Origin: Prostheceraeus crozeri
Lineage: Eukaryota > Platyhelminthes > Polycladida > Euryleptidae
Direction of reading: 5' to 3'
Assembly: GCA_907163375.1 (NCBI GenBank)
Contig: CAJQUW010016881.1
Location: 124,001 to 188,000 of the forward strand
Length of the DNA stretch: 64,000 nucleotides
The notes beneath the pieces were generated by a model. It did not search any database. It was given only the letters and a program-made list of their open reading frames with translations, and was not told the DNA's origin. Shown here one piece after another: positions 12,001 to 21,031 of this stretch. Both the position numbers and the translations under genes were made by a program. Position 1 is the first letter of the stretch, and each line of letters opens with the position of its first letter.

Positions 12001-15000
12001 AAACTTTCTCGTATCAAATTCTATGCCCGTTAATCACATCGTTCAAAGATCAACTGCAGGATATATTTTGCCGGTGATCATTGGCACAAAAATTTCAAGA
12101 ATCATTTGGATAAATTTGATGAAAGTCAAATAAATCTAGCCTTCCGTATCAAATGCTTTCAAATGTCATAGCTATAAGATGCAGTATTCACATGAAAGCA
12201 ATAGCTGATAGATAAGGAATTATGTTGCATTTATGATCAGTGTAGAGCTGTGAAAGTATATCATAGGCAATTTGTATTTTCATTCGATTTTTGCTTCGAA
12301 TATTATTATTGTTTCTAATTGTGATATGATGGCTAATTTGCGATGAGACTAAACCATCATTGGTGCCAGCACCATAATATTTATGTAAGTAGATGATGCT
12401 AAAAGTAGCTTGACGTAGCCTACTATTACCATCAATGAAGCAGCGTGTTTATTTTAATTCAATAGATATCTACCATCATCAATGCGTCAGAACAAACGTA
12501 ATAATAGAGCTGAAGCAGATAATCAATAAAAGGAACAAATCAACTCTCCATAACTTGGCACAGCTCGCTAATCACTCATTCCATCATACATTTCTTGCTA
12601 TCATTCAAACTTACGTTATAGACTTGCATGAGAAACATTGAAACCTTGTGAAAAAACTTAAAAATTATTATAAACTTTTCAGACTTTTGTTAAATCTGCC
12701 AACGAATGTTTTGTGGACTTGCAAGCCATCTCTCAATTACATTCTTCATTAGAGTGACAAACTCGCTCAAGAAGCCGATGATCAGAGAACAATGCGATAA
12801 ATGTCTGTGAATTCGAGTCCAGCCCGAAATAGTACTTATGAACAAAAGGTCTCCATATTATCAATTTTAAGGCACAATTACAATCATCTTCAGCACAATC
12901 ATACAACGTTACTTCATTGAGAGAAATATGTTGAACATGATTTTTGTTAAAACATAAGAAAAAAATAAAACAACGAAGAATTTGATAGAAAAAATTAGAT
13001 GTCCTCATTTTACAAACAACTTCAAATCATGCAAACAGCGTTACTTGATTGAAGATAACATGCAAGATAAAAAAAGGAAACTTTTAACATCAGCAGTTCA
13101 AAGAAACATCAGGAAAATTACCATAATATGAAAGTGATGATTGTTAATTTTGAAGTTCATTCCATGAAATATATGCATGATATTATCTCTATATTATTTC
13201 TTACTTTAAATTCTATACGCAGAACCCAATTTCGCTTTAAAAGTTTGCATTTCGATCGCAATCTTCAACATGAAAGTTACTTGAACGCACTTCTTCAAAA
13301 TATGCAATCGATAGAAGTTTTGCATGGCAAATGACGGGCTCATACACTCCCGCAGATCCCTTCCATAACTGCCATTTAAAATTTCTGTACATTGAAACTA
13401 AAAAATTGATAAAATTTCTATGAAATCTGACAGCGGTAATTTGAGGGTATTTGCTTGTCGCCAACGATTATCTATACCAGTTAATTCAATTGTGTCTGCA
13501 TTGTAATCATTTACCACCTAAACGGCAATCGCAGCATACTGACATGATGATTAAAGTTTCGTTGCTCAAAATGACATCCTGAATTTACGGCGCTCGGAAC
13601 TTATTAGTCACTTTTAGATAACGAATCTCACTACATTGGAATATCACGAAAGCAACAACTAATCTTTTTCTAAACCGTTGAACAGTCAATCACATATCCA
13701 GACCGGTTAAATGCAGTTATTCGCTGAATTTGCAGCAATTTACAGTTTTTGATGCTGTCAATGTAGATATTAGTGGCATGTAATAATGTCAGAAAACACA
13801 AATGCCTGTTGAAATCAACGACACATTTGATTGGCAAGTATTTTCCCTCAAGGTCACGAAAACTGATTTTGCAAATGTATCAATTTTCAATGTCCACATT
13901 GAGGCGTAGAGTGAAAATTTGGCACTTTTGTCTGAGCCAACAATAATACTCATTCATCATTCGCACAGAATTGCGAGAACATAGCTAGCTCGTCGGTATT
14001 GATATAAAAACTGTTACAGGACATCAGGCTGCTTAGCAGACATTGCGGAGCTCCAGTTCACGTGGACATACCGAGTGGCCCAGAAGTCTTCGGTCTGGAA
14101 AGATTGCGAAAATGATGAGCCAGGCCGAAAACTTCAGGGCCGCTCTGCAGATTGAAGAAATGTGCACTGACTTGAGCAACTGCAGCACGTCATACTAGGA
14201 CTAGTCAGAACGGCTAGGGAAGGTCCAAACTCGCACAACATCTATAATAGATTAGCAAAATGATGGAATGGACGTTGAAAAGGAATAAATGAATGGATGG
14301 ATGATGAAAAAGGTGATGAACAAGCTGGGTAGGATGAAACTTAGCATCTATGGTTGCCAAGAAATTGAGTGTTTAAATTGTTCAAGTCATTAGACAAGTC
14401 AGTCTGCTAAGAGCCTCTTGGCACAAATTGCTTTCAGAAGTCGTTAGACAGTCGCAGTTACAGCAACTTCTATCATAATTTACACTGTCAATTTCTCTCG
14501 AATATTCCGCAAAAATCTGCATTCCCATCACTATTTTAATATTCAACAAAATGTGGCAGAACCTGTTTCTCATGGAATGAACTTCAAATAGACGAAAAAT
14601 GTTAGTCATGATTACGGTGCATTGCCATGCAGCTTCGAAGTCCCAAAACAAGGCGGGTTCTCAGACGATGCGAAATATCTTCACACAATAGTCATCTGAT
14701 GACGCTCAGTAGTAAGTCTTTCACTCTTTATGAATCAATAGATAATAAAAACGATCAAAAGAGATCAAAATAATGACATCACTGTACAAATCGAAGATAT
14801 TGTGGGAATGGAATTCAAAGTGGACGGAAGGATTGGGAGGAGGAATTCCGCATCAGAATTGTCGAATTGTTATTCTTCCCTTCTCGTCACCGACGAAAAT
14901 CTGCAAGGACAACACCAATGTGTTAAAGAAGACGGAAGGATGGTACAGTACGTTCAAGTTACGGTTTCAACTCAAAGACTCATTTAAAATTATTAAAATT

Positions 15001-15114
15001 TAAAATTATTAAAAATGAATAATAAAAATTAAATTATTTGAAAATTATTAAAATTTAAAATCATTTAAATGAATGACTCATTCATTCGAGTGCCGTTCCT
15101 TAAATGTCTTCAGA
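9037..15114. other. Six kilobases without recognisable genes or repeats
   Basis: Open frames here are short, AT-driven and lack known motifs on either strand. A minus-strand acceptor-like site near 14143 is followed by 28 open codons and a stop. It could be a terminal exon of the ZNF106-like gene but has no supporting homology. AT-rich simple sequence occurs at about 14985-15070. Confidence 0.4.
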
Positions 15115-15910
15115 CAAGGTTGTCCAAAGTGTGGCCCGCGACCTCCTCCAACGCGAGCCACGTCCTCATTTCACTGCATGACCTCTGCAGAGTCATGCAG
15201 AAAAATTATTCTTTTTCTGAACTACATATTTCAAGATTCGACTGTAAATTTGGATTTCATAGTGAAGATTTCTATTGCTTTGTTGAACCCCTTGATACTC
15301 TGATTGAAGACTTCGGAAAGCGATTCCACGATTTCCAGCACTTAGAGAAGTTTCAATGCTCCGTTGACGGTGATTAAATCAGAAGCAGATTCTTTCCAGC
15401 TTGAATTATCTGACTTACAAAGTGATCTGTTTTTCCTAACCAAAGCTACTCTGCATCATCTTTCTGAAGATCAATGCCCAAATGTGCGCCCGGATTGCGC
15501 TCTCTATGTCTGGAACCACTTACCTTTGTCAGACAGTATTTTCCACAATGAAGTCGATCAAATCCAGAGAGAGAGAAAAGGCTTTTGAATCAAACACCTC
15601 TTGAGGCTTGTCTTCGTTTAACCCTAACCTCAGTTGACATATACACGAACAAGCTGTCCTCCAAAATACAGGCACACCCATCCCATTAATTTGTAAGTAA
15701 CATCTGGCATTTTTATAAAACATGTTTCTATGGTGGAATTTGGAAAAATTCTTATCCCAAATGTTTTCAAACTTTCGTCATATGCTTTCATAATGAATAT
15801 CAAGATAATTTAACATTTACTTCTTTAACGATAAGCTAGTGAAAAGGTTGAAAACCCCGCGGCCTTATTTCCTTATCGAATGCGGCCGGTATAAAGTTTG
15901 GACAACCCTG
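15115..15910 (+). mobile_element. hAT DNA transposon relic with C-terminal transposase fragment
   Basis: The ends are CAAGGTTGTCCAAAG on the left and CAGGGTTGTCCAAAC read inward on the right, the hAT (Charlie/Tip100) style of terminal repeat next to GGCCCGCG-like sequence. The flanking 8-mers TCTTCAGA and TCCAAAGA match at five positions, compatible with an old 8-bp duplication. The interior encodes IEDFGKRFHDFQHLEKFQ and, after a frame change near 15370, SEADSFQLELSDLQSDLFF. These correspond to the C-terminal part of hAT transposases related to SCAND3, EPM2AIP1 and GTF2IRD2. The N-terminal zinc finger and most of the RNase-H core are missing. Confidence 0.7.
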
Positions 15911-16144
15911 TCCAAAGATATTATTTTGTACAAGTTTGTGACATCATACTAATTGCACTGATTTGTATTTTCAAGAACAACGCATCATCATTGTAGCTTG
16001 TCATTGGCTTGCTTCTAAAGAGAAGAAGGCTTCCTGTGTTGTGTGCTATTGAATTCTGAGATCCCAATGCTCGAAATGATGATGAATAATGACACTCTGT
16101 CGTCATTGCTCCCGACTGTCGCTTGGTCGATGCTGACACTCAGA

Positions 16145-16275
16145 CTTCAGCTGGTGCAGTGAGAAACGCTTGTTCCGGGTGCCCTTCCTGCCGACTTCCG
16201 AGGAGTTTCGGGGCTGGAGACCAAAATATCGCTAGGTCAAGCACTTGACCACTGTTTCACTAAGACCACTCATTT
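16145..16275 (-). mobile_element. tRNA-derived SINE, decayed copy 1
   Basis: Read on the minus strand, the copy has an A-box-like stretch (TAGTGAAACAGTGGTCAAG) followed by GTGCTTGACC and a degenerate B box near GGTCTCCAGCCCC. It aligns with the two better-preserved copies at about 20.0 and 20.6 kb in the same orientation. Confidence 0.5.
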
Positions 16276-16746
16276 GTAATTCATTGTCAAGCCATGATAT
16301 CATTATGCAGAATTGTTGTTGCTAAACATACTCAGCAAAATATATCCAGCATAATTGAATGAACTTTCGTGGAAGCTTCAATTGTCTCAACATGTTGGAA
16401 AGTTTCTGTTCAAAAAAAATGGGAAATCTTCACACCATAGAATTAGATTGTTTAACCGTATCACTTTGCTAGAAGTGCAAACTGATTCAAAACGATGGCT
16501 CATACAGGAACTTACTAAGTGGGCAAAAAGAAATTTTCAGTACCTTGCAGAGATATGAAAAATAGTCGTGCGCCGCTGATGTGAATTCCTTCAAAATGCT
16601 CCGATCGCCACGATTCCTTTAGGTTCGAAGAATTCAGATCATTGCGCTATGTTGGGCCCTCCGATAATTATCAAAAAAGTTAGCAGACGGACGAAAAAAC
16701 GTTCACAAACTTCTCTGTAGAGTTTGACATCGTCTGTGTCTGTAAA
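16276..16746. other. Interval left of the Penelope-like element, with blocks shared with 24.96-25.09 kb
   Basis: Two blocks are shared with the region near 25.0 kb: AGAATTAGATTGTTTAACCG at about 16439 and ACGAAAAAACGTTCACAAAC at about 16691. At 25 kb these lie next to each other, whereas here about 230 bp separate them. This points to an unidentified repeat family present in both places. On the minus strand the second block reads LYREVCERFFVRLL. Confidence 0.55.
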
Positions 16747-16805
16747 ATGCATGGAAAATACGGAAGTCCATACTAAGAAAATTTATTTTGCCTACTCTGA
16801 GCTCT
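16747..16805 (-). repeat. Direct terminal repeat of the Penelope-like element, 3' copy
   Basis: This 59-bp block begins ATGCATGGAAAATACGG and ends CTACTCTGAGCTCT. A near-identical copy in the same orientation sits at 18913-18970, at the other end of the reverse-transcriptase frame. Penelope-like elements often carry such pseudo-LTRs, produced by head-to-tail arrangement of copies. Confidence 0.8.
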
Positions 16806-18942
16806 ACTGTAAGCACAGAGTATTGCAAGCAGAAGGGATCGGATCCTTGGGAGCATTGCTGCTTAACTTCTTTGTGCGGAACCATGGCTCGACTTTGATG
16901 TGAGGATATGCTCGACGGATTGCTCGGCAGATGTTTTGTGCTTCTTGAACAGATACTTCACCAATATATTGTAGACCAAAGCGTATAACTTTCTTCGGGA
17001 CACTTGATACTTCAGGTTTCACTGACACCACGACACTATGTTTGTCTATGAACCAATGTGGATACCCATTTCTCACCAAAATGGCACGAAGATAAGCCAA
17101 TTCTGCATTTAGATATGGAGGAGAACAAAGCTTGCGACTTCGGTTGAATAACCCTTTGATCAGGTTCACTTTATATCGTTTAGGACAAAACGCTTGATAA
17201 TGGATGTATAACCCCGTAAATGTTGGCTTGCGGTACACTGATGTCTGTAGACATTTATTTCGATGTAACCGGACGTCAAGGAAGGGATATCCGTCGTCTG
17301 TGGTGAAGGATAAGGTTGGGTGCATAGCGTTGAGCTCTTCCAATAATTGTGAAAGCTTCTCCCTTTGAGCAATTATGTGGATGCCATCCACATAGCGGAA
17401 AAAAGAGATTGGTGGGTTGTTTGTTGAAGACAATAAATGTCTTTCATAGTGTCCCACGAAAATGTCCGCGAAAGAACCACTAAGGGGACTACCCATTGCC
17501 AATCCATCCTTTTGTCGGAAAAGTTGTTGGTCGAAGACAAAATTCACATCTTTGGAGACAGCGTTGAGAAGATCCCTGAGATTATGCTCAGTGATTGGCT
17601 TATTTCCTACCATAGGAGGTTCCATGGATCCGCGATACCACGCGTCGATAATGTCTATGGTCTCCTCGACCGGGATATTAGTAAAGAGATTATCAACGTC
17701 TGCACATACCATATCACACGATTCATCTAATTGGATGTTACGGATTTTTGTTGCGAATTCAAAGGAGTCTTTTATTGTGTGGCGTTTGAAGCGGGGAAAA
17801 ATAGGTCTCAAAAACCATTCGTCAATTTTACCAGCCAGTTGATGGTATGCCGAACCAGTCATGCTGAGGATAAGCCGAAATGGATAGCCTTCCTTATGTG
17901 CTTTAGGTAAACCATACATCCTCGGAATCTTCGCGACTTTTGGAATAAATTTACAACTGTTTTTTGGAAGTTGATGCTGCGCTTCTAAGTGTTGAACAAG
18001 TTGATGTAAATGATGTTGCTTCGACGAGTCATTCCAGTCAATGTCTTGTCCAGTAATCTTTACAAATTTACTTCCATCGCACAATATTCTGTTCATGCGT
18101 TCAACATATTGAGACTTGCTACAAATCACAGTCGCGTTGCCCTTGTCGCTTTTGAATATATGAAGATCCTGTAATTTGAGTTCACGAAGACACGTCCAGT
18201 GATTGAGTTCGAGACTAGTTCTTTGTACTGGAAGGCGACTTAAGTTATATGCAGATTTGCTTAGCTGAACTCTGGACTCCCTCTTGAGATCTTCATTCAC
18301 CGATTTCTCTGACTGTAATTTCCAATTTAGAAACTCTAGATCGGAAAAGATACTGAGTTTGTCACTTGATTTCGGCGGCACAAAGTGAGAAACTCCGAAT
18401 TTCAAAGCTTCGATATTATCGTTGGATAAAGTCACTCCACTCAAATTGATCACTGTGTTAGGAAAATCAATTTGCCCATAATGATTCTTCATCAACCATT
18501 CGTAGCTTTTGCAGTTGTGATGTCTTCGCTCTTGCTGTTGTTGGCATGTAATTCGCCAAATATTCTTGTATGCAATGCAGAGATTCATGAGTGACAAACA
18601 ATCCATCAGGTCAGTCATGAATGTCAAACGGCGGGATGACCATCTCGATATGTCATCATTTGCGTCCGAAATACATGCAGATATAAAAGAATAAATGTTG
18701 GCCCTATTGTAGTGTAGACCAGCATTAGCAATCCTCAGCTGAATGCCCCTTGGTGCTATACCAGAAGTAGAACATCTTTCAAGTAATGAAATACGTTCCC
18801 TGTGATATCTTTCCGGAAATTTTAACAGCTTCATCCAACTATTTGACGATGCTGATATCAAGGCGTTGCTTCCATAAACTGAATATTCGTTTGGTATATG
18901 CCCATCGGTAACATGCATGGAAAATACGGAAGTCCATAACAA
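16804..18942 (-). CDS. Penelope-like reverse transcriptase ORF (712 codons)
   Basis: The long frame carries the ordered motifs of Penelope-type reverse transcriptases: FKSDKGNATVI, then MYGLPKAHKEGYPFRLILS, then ADVDNLFTNIPVEETIDII, then RQKDGLAMGSPLSGSFADIF, then the FFRYVDG active-site region, then SFTTDDGYPFLDVRLHR and YRKPTFTGLYIHYQAF. About 280 N-terminal residues precede the first motif, as in other family members. The frame ends shortly after the PKDPIP linker that normally leads to the GIY-YIG domain, so the endonuclease is absent. The enzyme would prime reverse transcription at nicked DNA. It is an element gene, not a host gene, and lies outside the recognised exons of the ZNF106-like gene. 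Confidence 0.85.
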   Translation of the reverse strand: MLWTSVFSMHVTDGHIPNEYSVYGSNALISASSNSWMKLLKFPERYHRERISLLERCSTSGIAPRGIQLRIANAGLHYNRANIYSFISACISDANDDISRWSSRRLTFMTDLMDCLSLMNLCIAYKNIWRITCQQQQERRHHNCKSYEWLMKNHYGQIDFPNTVINLSGVTLSNDNIEALKFGVSHFVPPKSSDKLSIFSDLEFLNWKLQSEKSVNEDLKRESRVQLSKSAYNLSRLPVQRTSLELNHWTCLRELKLQDLHIFKSDKGNATVICSKSQYVERMNRILCDGSKFVKITGQDIDWNDSSKQHHLHQLVQHLEAQHQLPKNSCKFIPKVAKIPRMYGLPKAHKEGYPFRLILSMTGSAYHQLAGKIDEWFLRPIFPRFKRHTIKDSFEFATKIRNIQLDESCDMVCADVDNLFTNIPVEETIDIIDAWYRGSMEPPMVGNKPITEHNLRDLLNAVSKDVNFVFDQQLFRQKDGLAMGSPLSGSFADIFVGHYERHLLSSTNNPPISFFRYVDGIHIIAQREKLSQLLEELNAMHPTLSFTTDDGYPFLDVRLHRNKCLQTSVYRKPTFTGLYIHYQAFCPKRYKVNLIKGLFNRSRKLCSPPYLNAELAYLRAILVRNGYPHWFIDKHSVVVSVKPEVSSVPKKVIRFGLQYIGEVSVQEAQNICRAIRRAYPHIKVEPWFRTKKLSSNAPKDPIPSACNTLCLQ

Positions 18943-18970
18943 GAAAATTTATTTGGCTACTCTGAGCTCT
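18913..18970 (-). repeat. Direct terminal repeat of the Penelope-like element, 5' copy
   Basis: This copy matches the block at 16747-16805 with a few substitutions and overlaps the first codons of the reverse-transcriptase frame. Its presence suggests the element sits downstream of a partial tandem copy. Confidence 0.8.
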
Positions 18971-20017
18971 CGCTGCCTGTTGCACGAGTAAACGGCAGAA
19001 TGAAAGTATGCACAACACATGGCAGTCGCATCGGTATGAACATTCATCAAAGCATGCACGGACACACAACAATAGCGCCATAGAAATCTACTGTACAATA
19101 AGAGAAAATTGGATAAGAAATTCTATGAAGGAAAATAATTTAATTTAATTTAAGGAGGAATTAAAACACAATCGTAAACGAACTCTTTTTGAGTACACAA
19201 GGACGGAGAAGTGAGTCTGATGAGTAGCTCAGTCACTGATTGGGACAGTTTCACAACTTTGAAATTGTCTTTGGAAGGACGGTGTTGACACTGTGAGTGA
19301 TGCTGTGTAATAGCAGAGCTGGGTGGGTTAGTGGACCTCGGTCGGTTCCAAGGTCAAAAAACATTCTCATTTTTATAAAGATTTGATATCAAATTCTAAA
19401 TATCAATTTTTATCATATTCTCATTTTGCAAAGCATTATTCTGTCCTATTGACCAGCATGGTAAAGCTTGTTGAATCAGGCCTGTTCAAATTATCATTAT
19501 TCTGATGCAAATTTATGTGAAAAGTCCACTATTACATAAGTGCAACAACGTACATTAAAGAATACATTTATCACGAATCAGGTTAGTAGAAAATAACACT
19601 AAAATCAAGTTGTAGTAAGACTAGTTTTGTGGATTGACCTATCAATGTTATTGTTTTTTCAGATGAGCGATAACGCTCATGTTACAGTCATGTTCCACAT
19701 GCGCATGACAATGAAACTCTTTTACTTGACTGAGAATTTGGAGTGGTGCGGCAGTGACTGAAAGTGAAAAACCGATCTCATGTAGAAAGGCAGGCAAAGA
19801 GTTTCAAGTGTTCCTTCCATAAACAAGATAATCATTTCGATTGTTGCTATCACAAATTCTACTATTCGGAAAGCTCAACGATAAAGTCGCGACCGAAAAG
19901 TATTTACTCAAAGATAAGGCTGATGAGGTCGTCTGAAACGCGACAATGAGTCATCGCTTCGATGAAGTGGACAGCAGAATTGAAATGATCTTTTCCAGCA
20001 TTGGTTATTTGTCAGGT
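18971..20017. other. No recognisable content
   Basis: The region is AT-rich. No exon, repeat or RNA gene could be supported. Confidence 0.4.
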
Positions 20018-20131
20018 CTGCAAAAAGAAGCTTGCCCGTCTCTTTGATTGTCAGCCACTCCTTTCGGGGTTCGACCTCTGGACCGGAAGATTACTAGGCC
20101 AAGCACTTAACCACTGTGCCGAGCACACCAC
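20018..20131 (-). mobile_element. tRNA-derived SINE, copy 2
   Basis: On the minus strand it reads GGTGTGCTCGGCACAGTGG then TTAAGTGCTTGGCC, an A-box region, followed by GAGGTCGAACCCC, a B box. The tRNA-like head therefore has both halves of an RNA polymerase III internal promoter. It is not a functional tRNA: the cloverleaf arms are not complementary. Confidence 0.7.
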
Positions 20132-20589
20132 TCTTCTCAAGAATAGGATTGTGGTGACGAAACGTGCACAGGCCTGCGTCATCATATCCAAGTTTTATCC
20201 AAAAGAGTACTCCCGTGTGAATATGCGAAAAATCATCAGGTAATGAGTAAAATTTCGTCCATCACCATTTCATTGAAGTTTGGATTTCCAAATGAGTGCA
20301 TTTCGTGAAATGGACGCATATGAATACTTGGATGTCGCGTGTACAAATTAATGAAACCACTGTTTTTACATTTTCCCGCAGAGCTTGAAGATCTAAATGA
20401 ATTCATGTGATTTCAATAGAATTCAGAGGTAAGTCTCTTCAGATGATCAAAGTTGCAAATGAAATTCATCAAAGTTGTTTGACAGAATCATGTTCCAACA
20501 TCTGCATCTCTTTGTGAAGTGTGAATAAGTGACTGCGGTCACGCATCTACATTTTTGGAGCTTTATGGTACTTTTACTCAGGATGTCTT

Positions 20590-20690
20590 TCTTGCAGACT
20601 TCCAATGACACTTCCGGGGATCGACCACACGACCTAAGGATCGCAAAGCCAAGCACTCAACCGCTGTGCCAAGGAGGTCAAGGAATCCAT
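20590..20690 (-). mobile_element. tRNA-derived SINE, copy 3
   Basis: On the minus strand it reads CCTTGGCACAGCGGTTGAG then TGCTTGGC, followed by GTGGTCGATCCCCGGAAG, giving an A box and a B box. It is collinear with copy 2, 570 bp away in the same orientation. Confidence 0.7.
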
Positions 20691-20908
20691 CCCACATCTC
20701 TCGGAGACGCCATAGGATGTTCCATAGATATTTCGTTCCCCACACAGTATGTTGCTACAGTTTCGCCACTACCAAGACACTGCTGACAATTCTTCTAATT
20801 TAGTGCATCAGCATTCAATTAGCAAATGCTGCATTCTGAAAGCATCCTCGCTTTTCAACGCAACTCAATATTTGATTATTCCGGGCATAGAGGAGGCGTC
20901 ACACTCAC

Positions 20909-21031
20909 CGTATCTCGGAAGAAGGTGATACTGAGGACTGCTTCATTGACTTCATTGATCTGAATTGAATCGGAACATTCATCTTCATCACGGTCTTCAT
21001 CGTCCATCACAATCTGATCTCCTTCCCGCAT
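20909..21031 (-). CDS. ZNF106-like gene, exon 10 (acidic, probable)
   Basis: After the acceptor TGCTCTGCAG there are 41 open codons: MREGDQIVMDDEDRDEDECS, then a segment ending EAVLSITFFRDT. The donor ACG|GTGAGT follows. Phase is 0 at both ends and fits exon 9. The sequence is very acidic and not obviously a WD40 strand or a zinc finger. If the donor is unused, reading continues for eleven codons to a TAA, which would make this the terminal exon. The call rests on splice sites and phase only. Confidence 0.5.

Larger units (their letters stand above)
16747..18970 (-). mobile_element. Penelope-like retroelement
   Basis: The unit is delimited by 58-59-bp direct repeats and is almost filled by one minus-strand reverse-transcriptase frame. 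Penelope-like elements form a distinct retroelement class with a telomerase-related reverse transcriptase and usually a GIY-YIG endonuclease at the C terminus. The endonuclease is not seen in this copy, which therefore looks incomplete despite its long open frame. Age is probably moderate: the two terminal repeats differ at only a few positions. Confidence 0.75.

Noticed and set aside
14050-14143. Terminal exon of the ZNF106-like gene
   Set aside because: There is an acceptor-like TTCAATCTGCAG and 28 open codons in the right phase, but no homology and 6.8 kb of distance. Mentioned only as a possibility.
20018-20131. Functional tRNA gene
   Set aside because: A and B boxes are present, but the arms do not pair into a cloverleaf and similar copies lie nearby, so a SINE is the better explanation.
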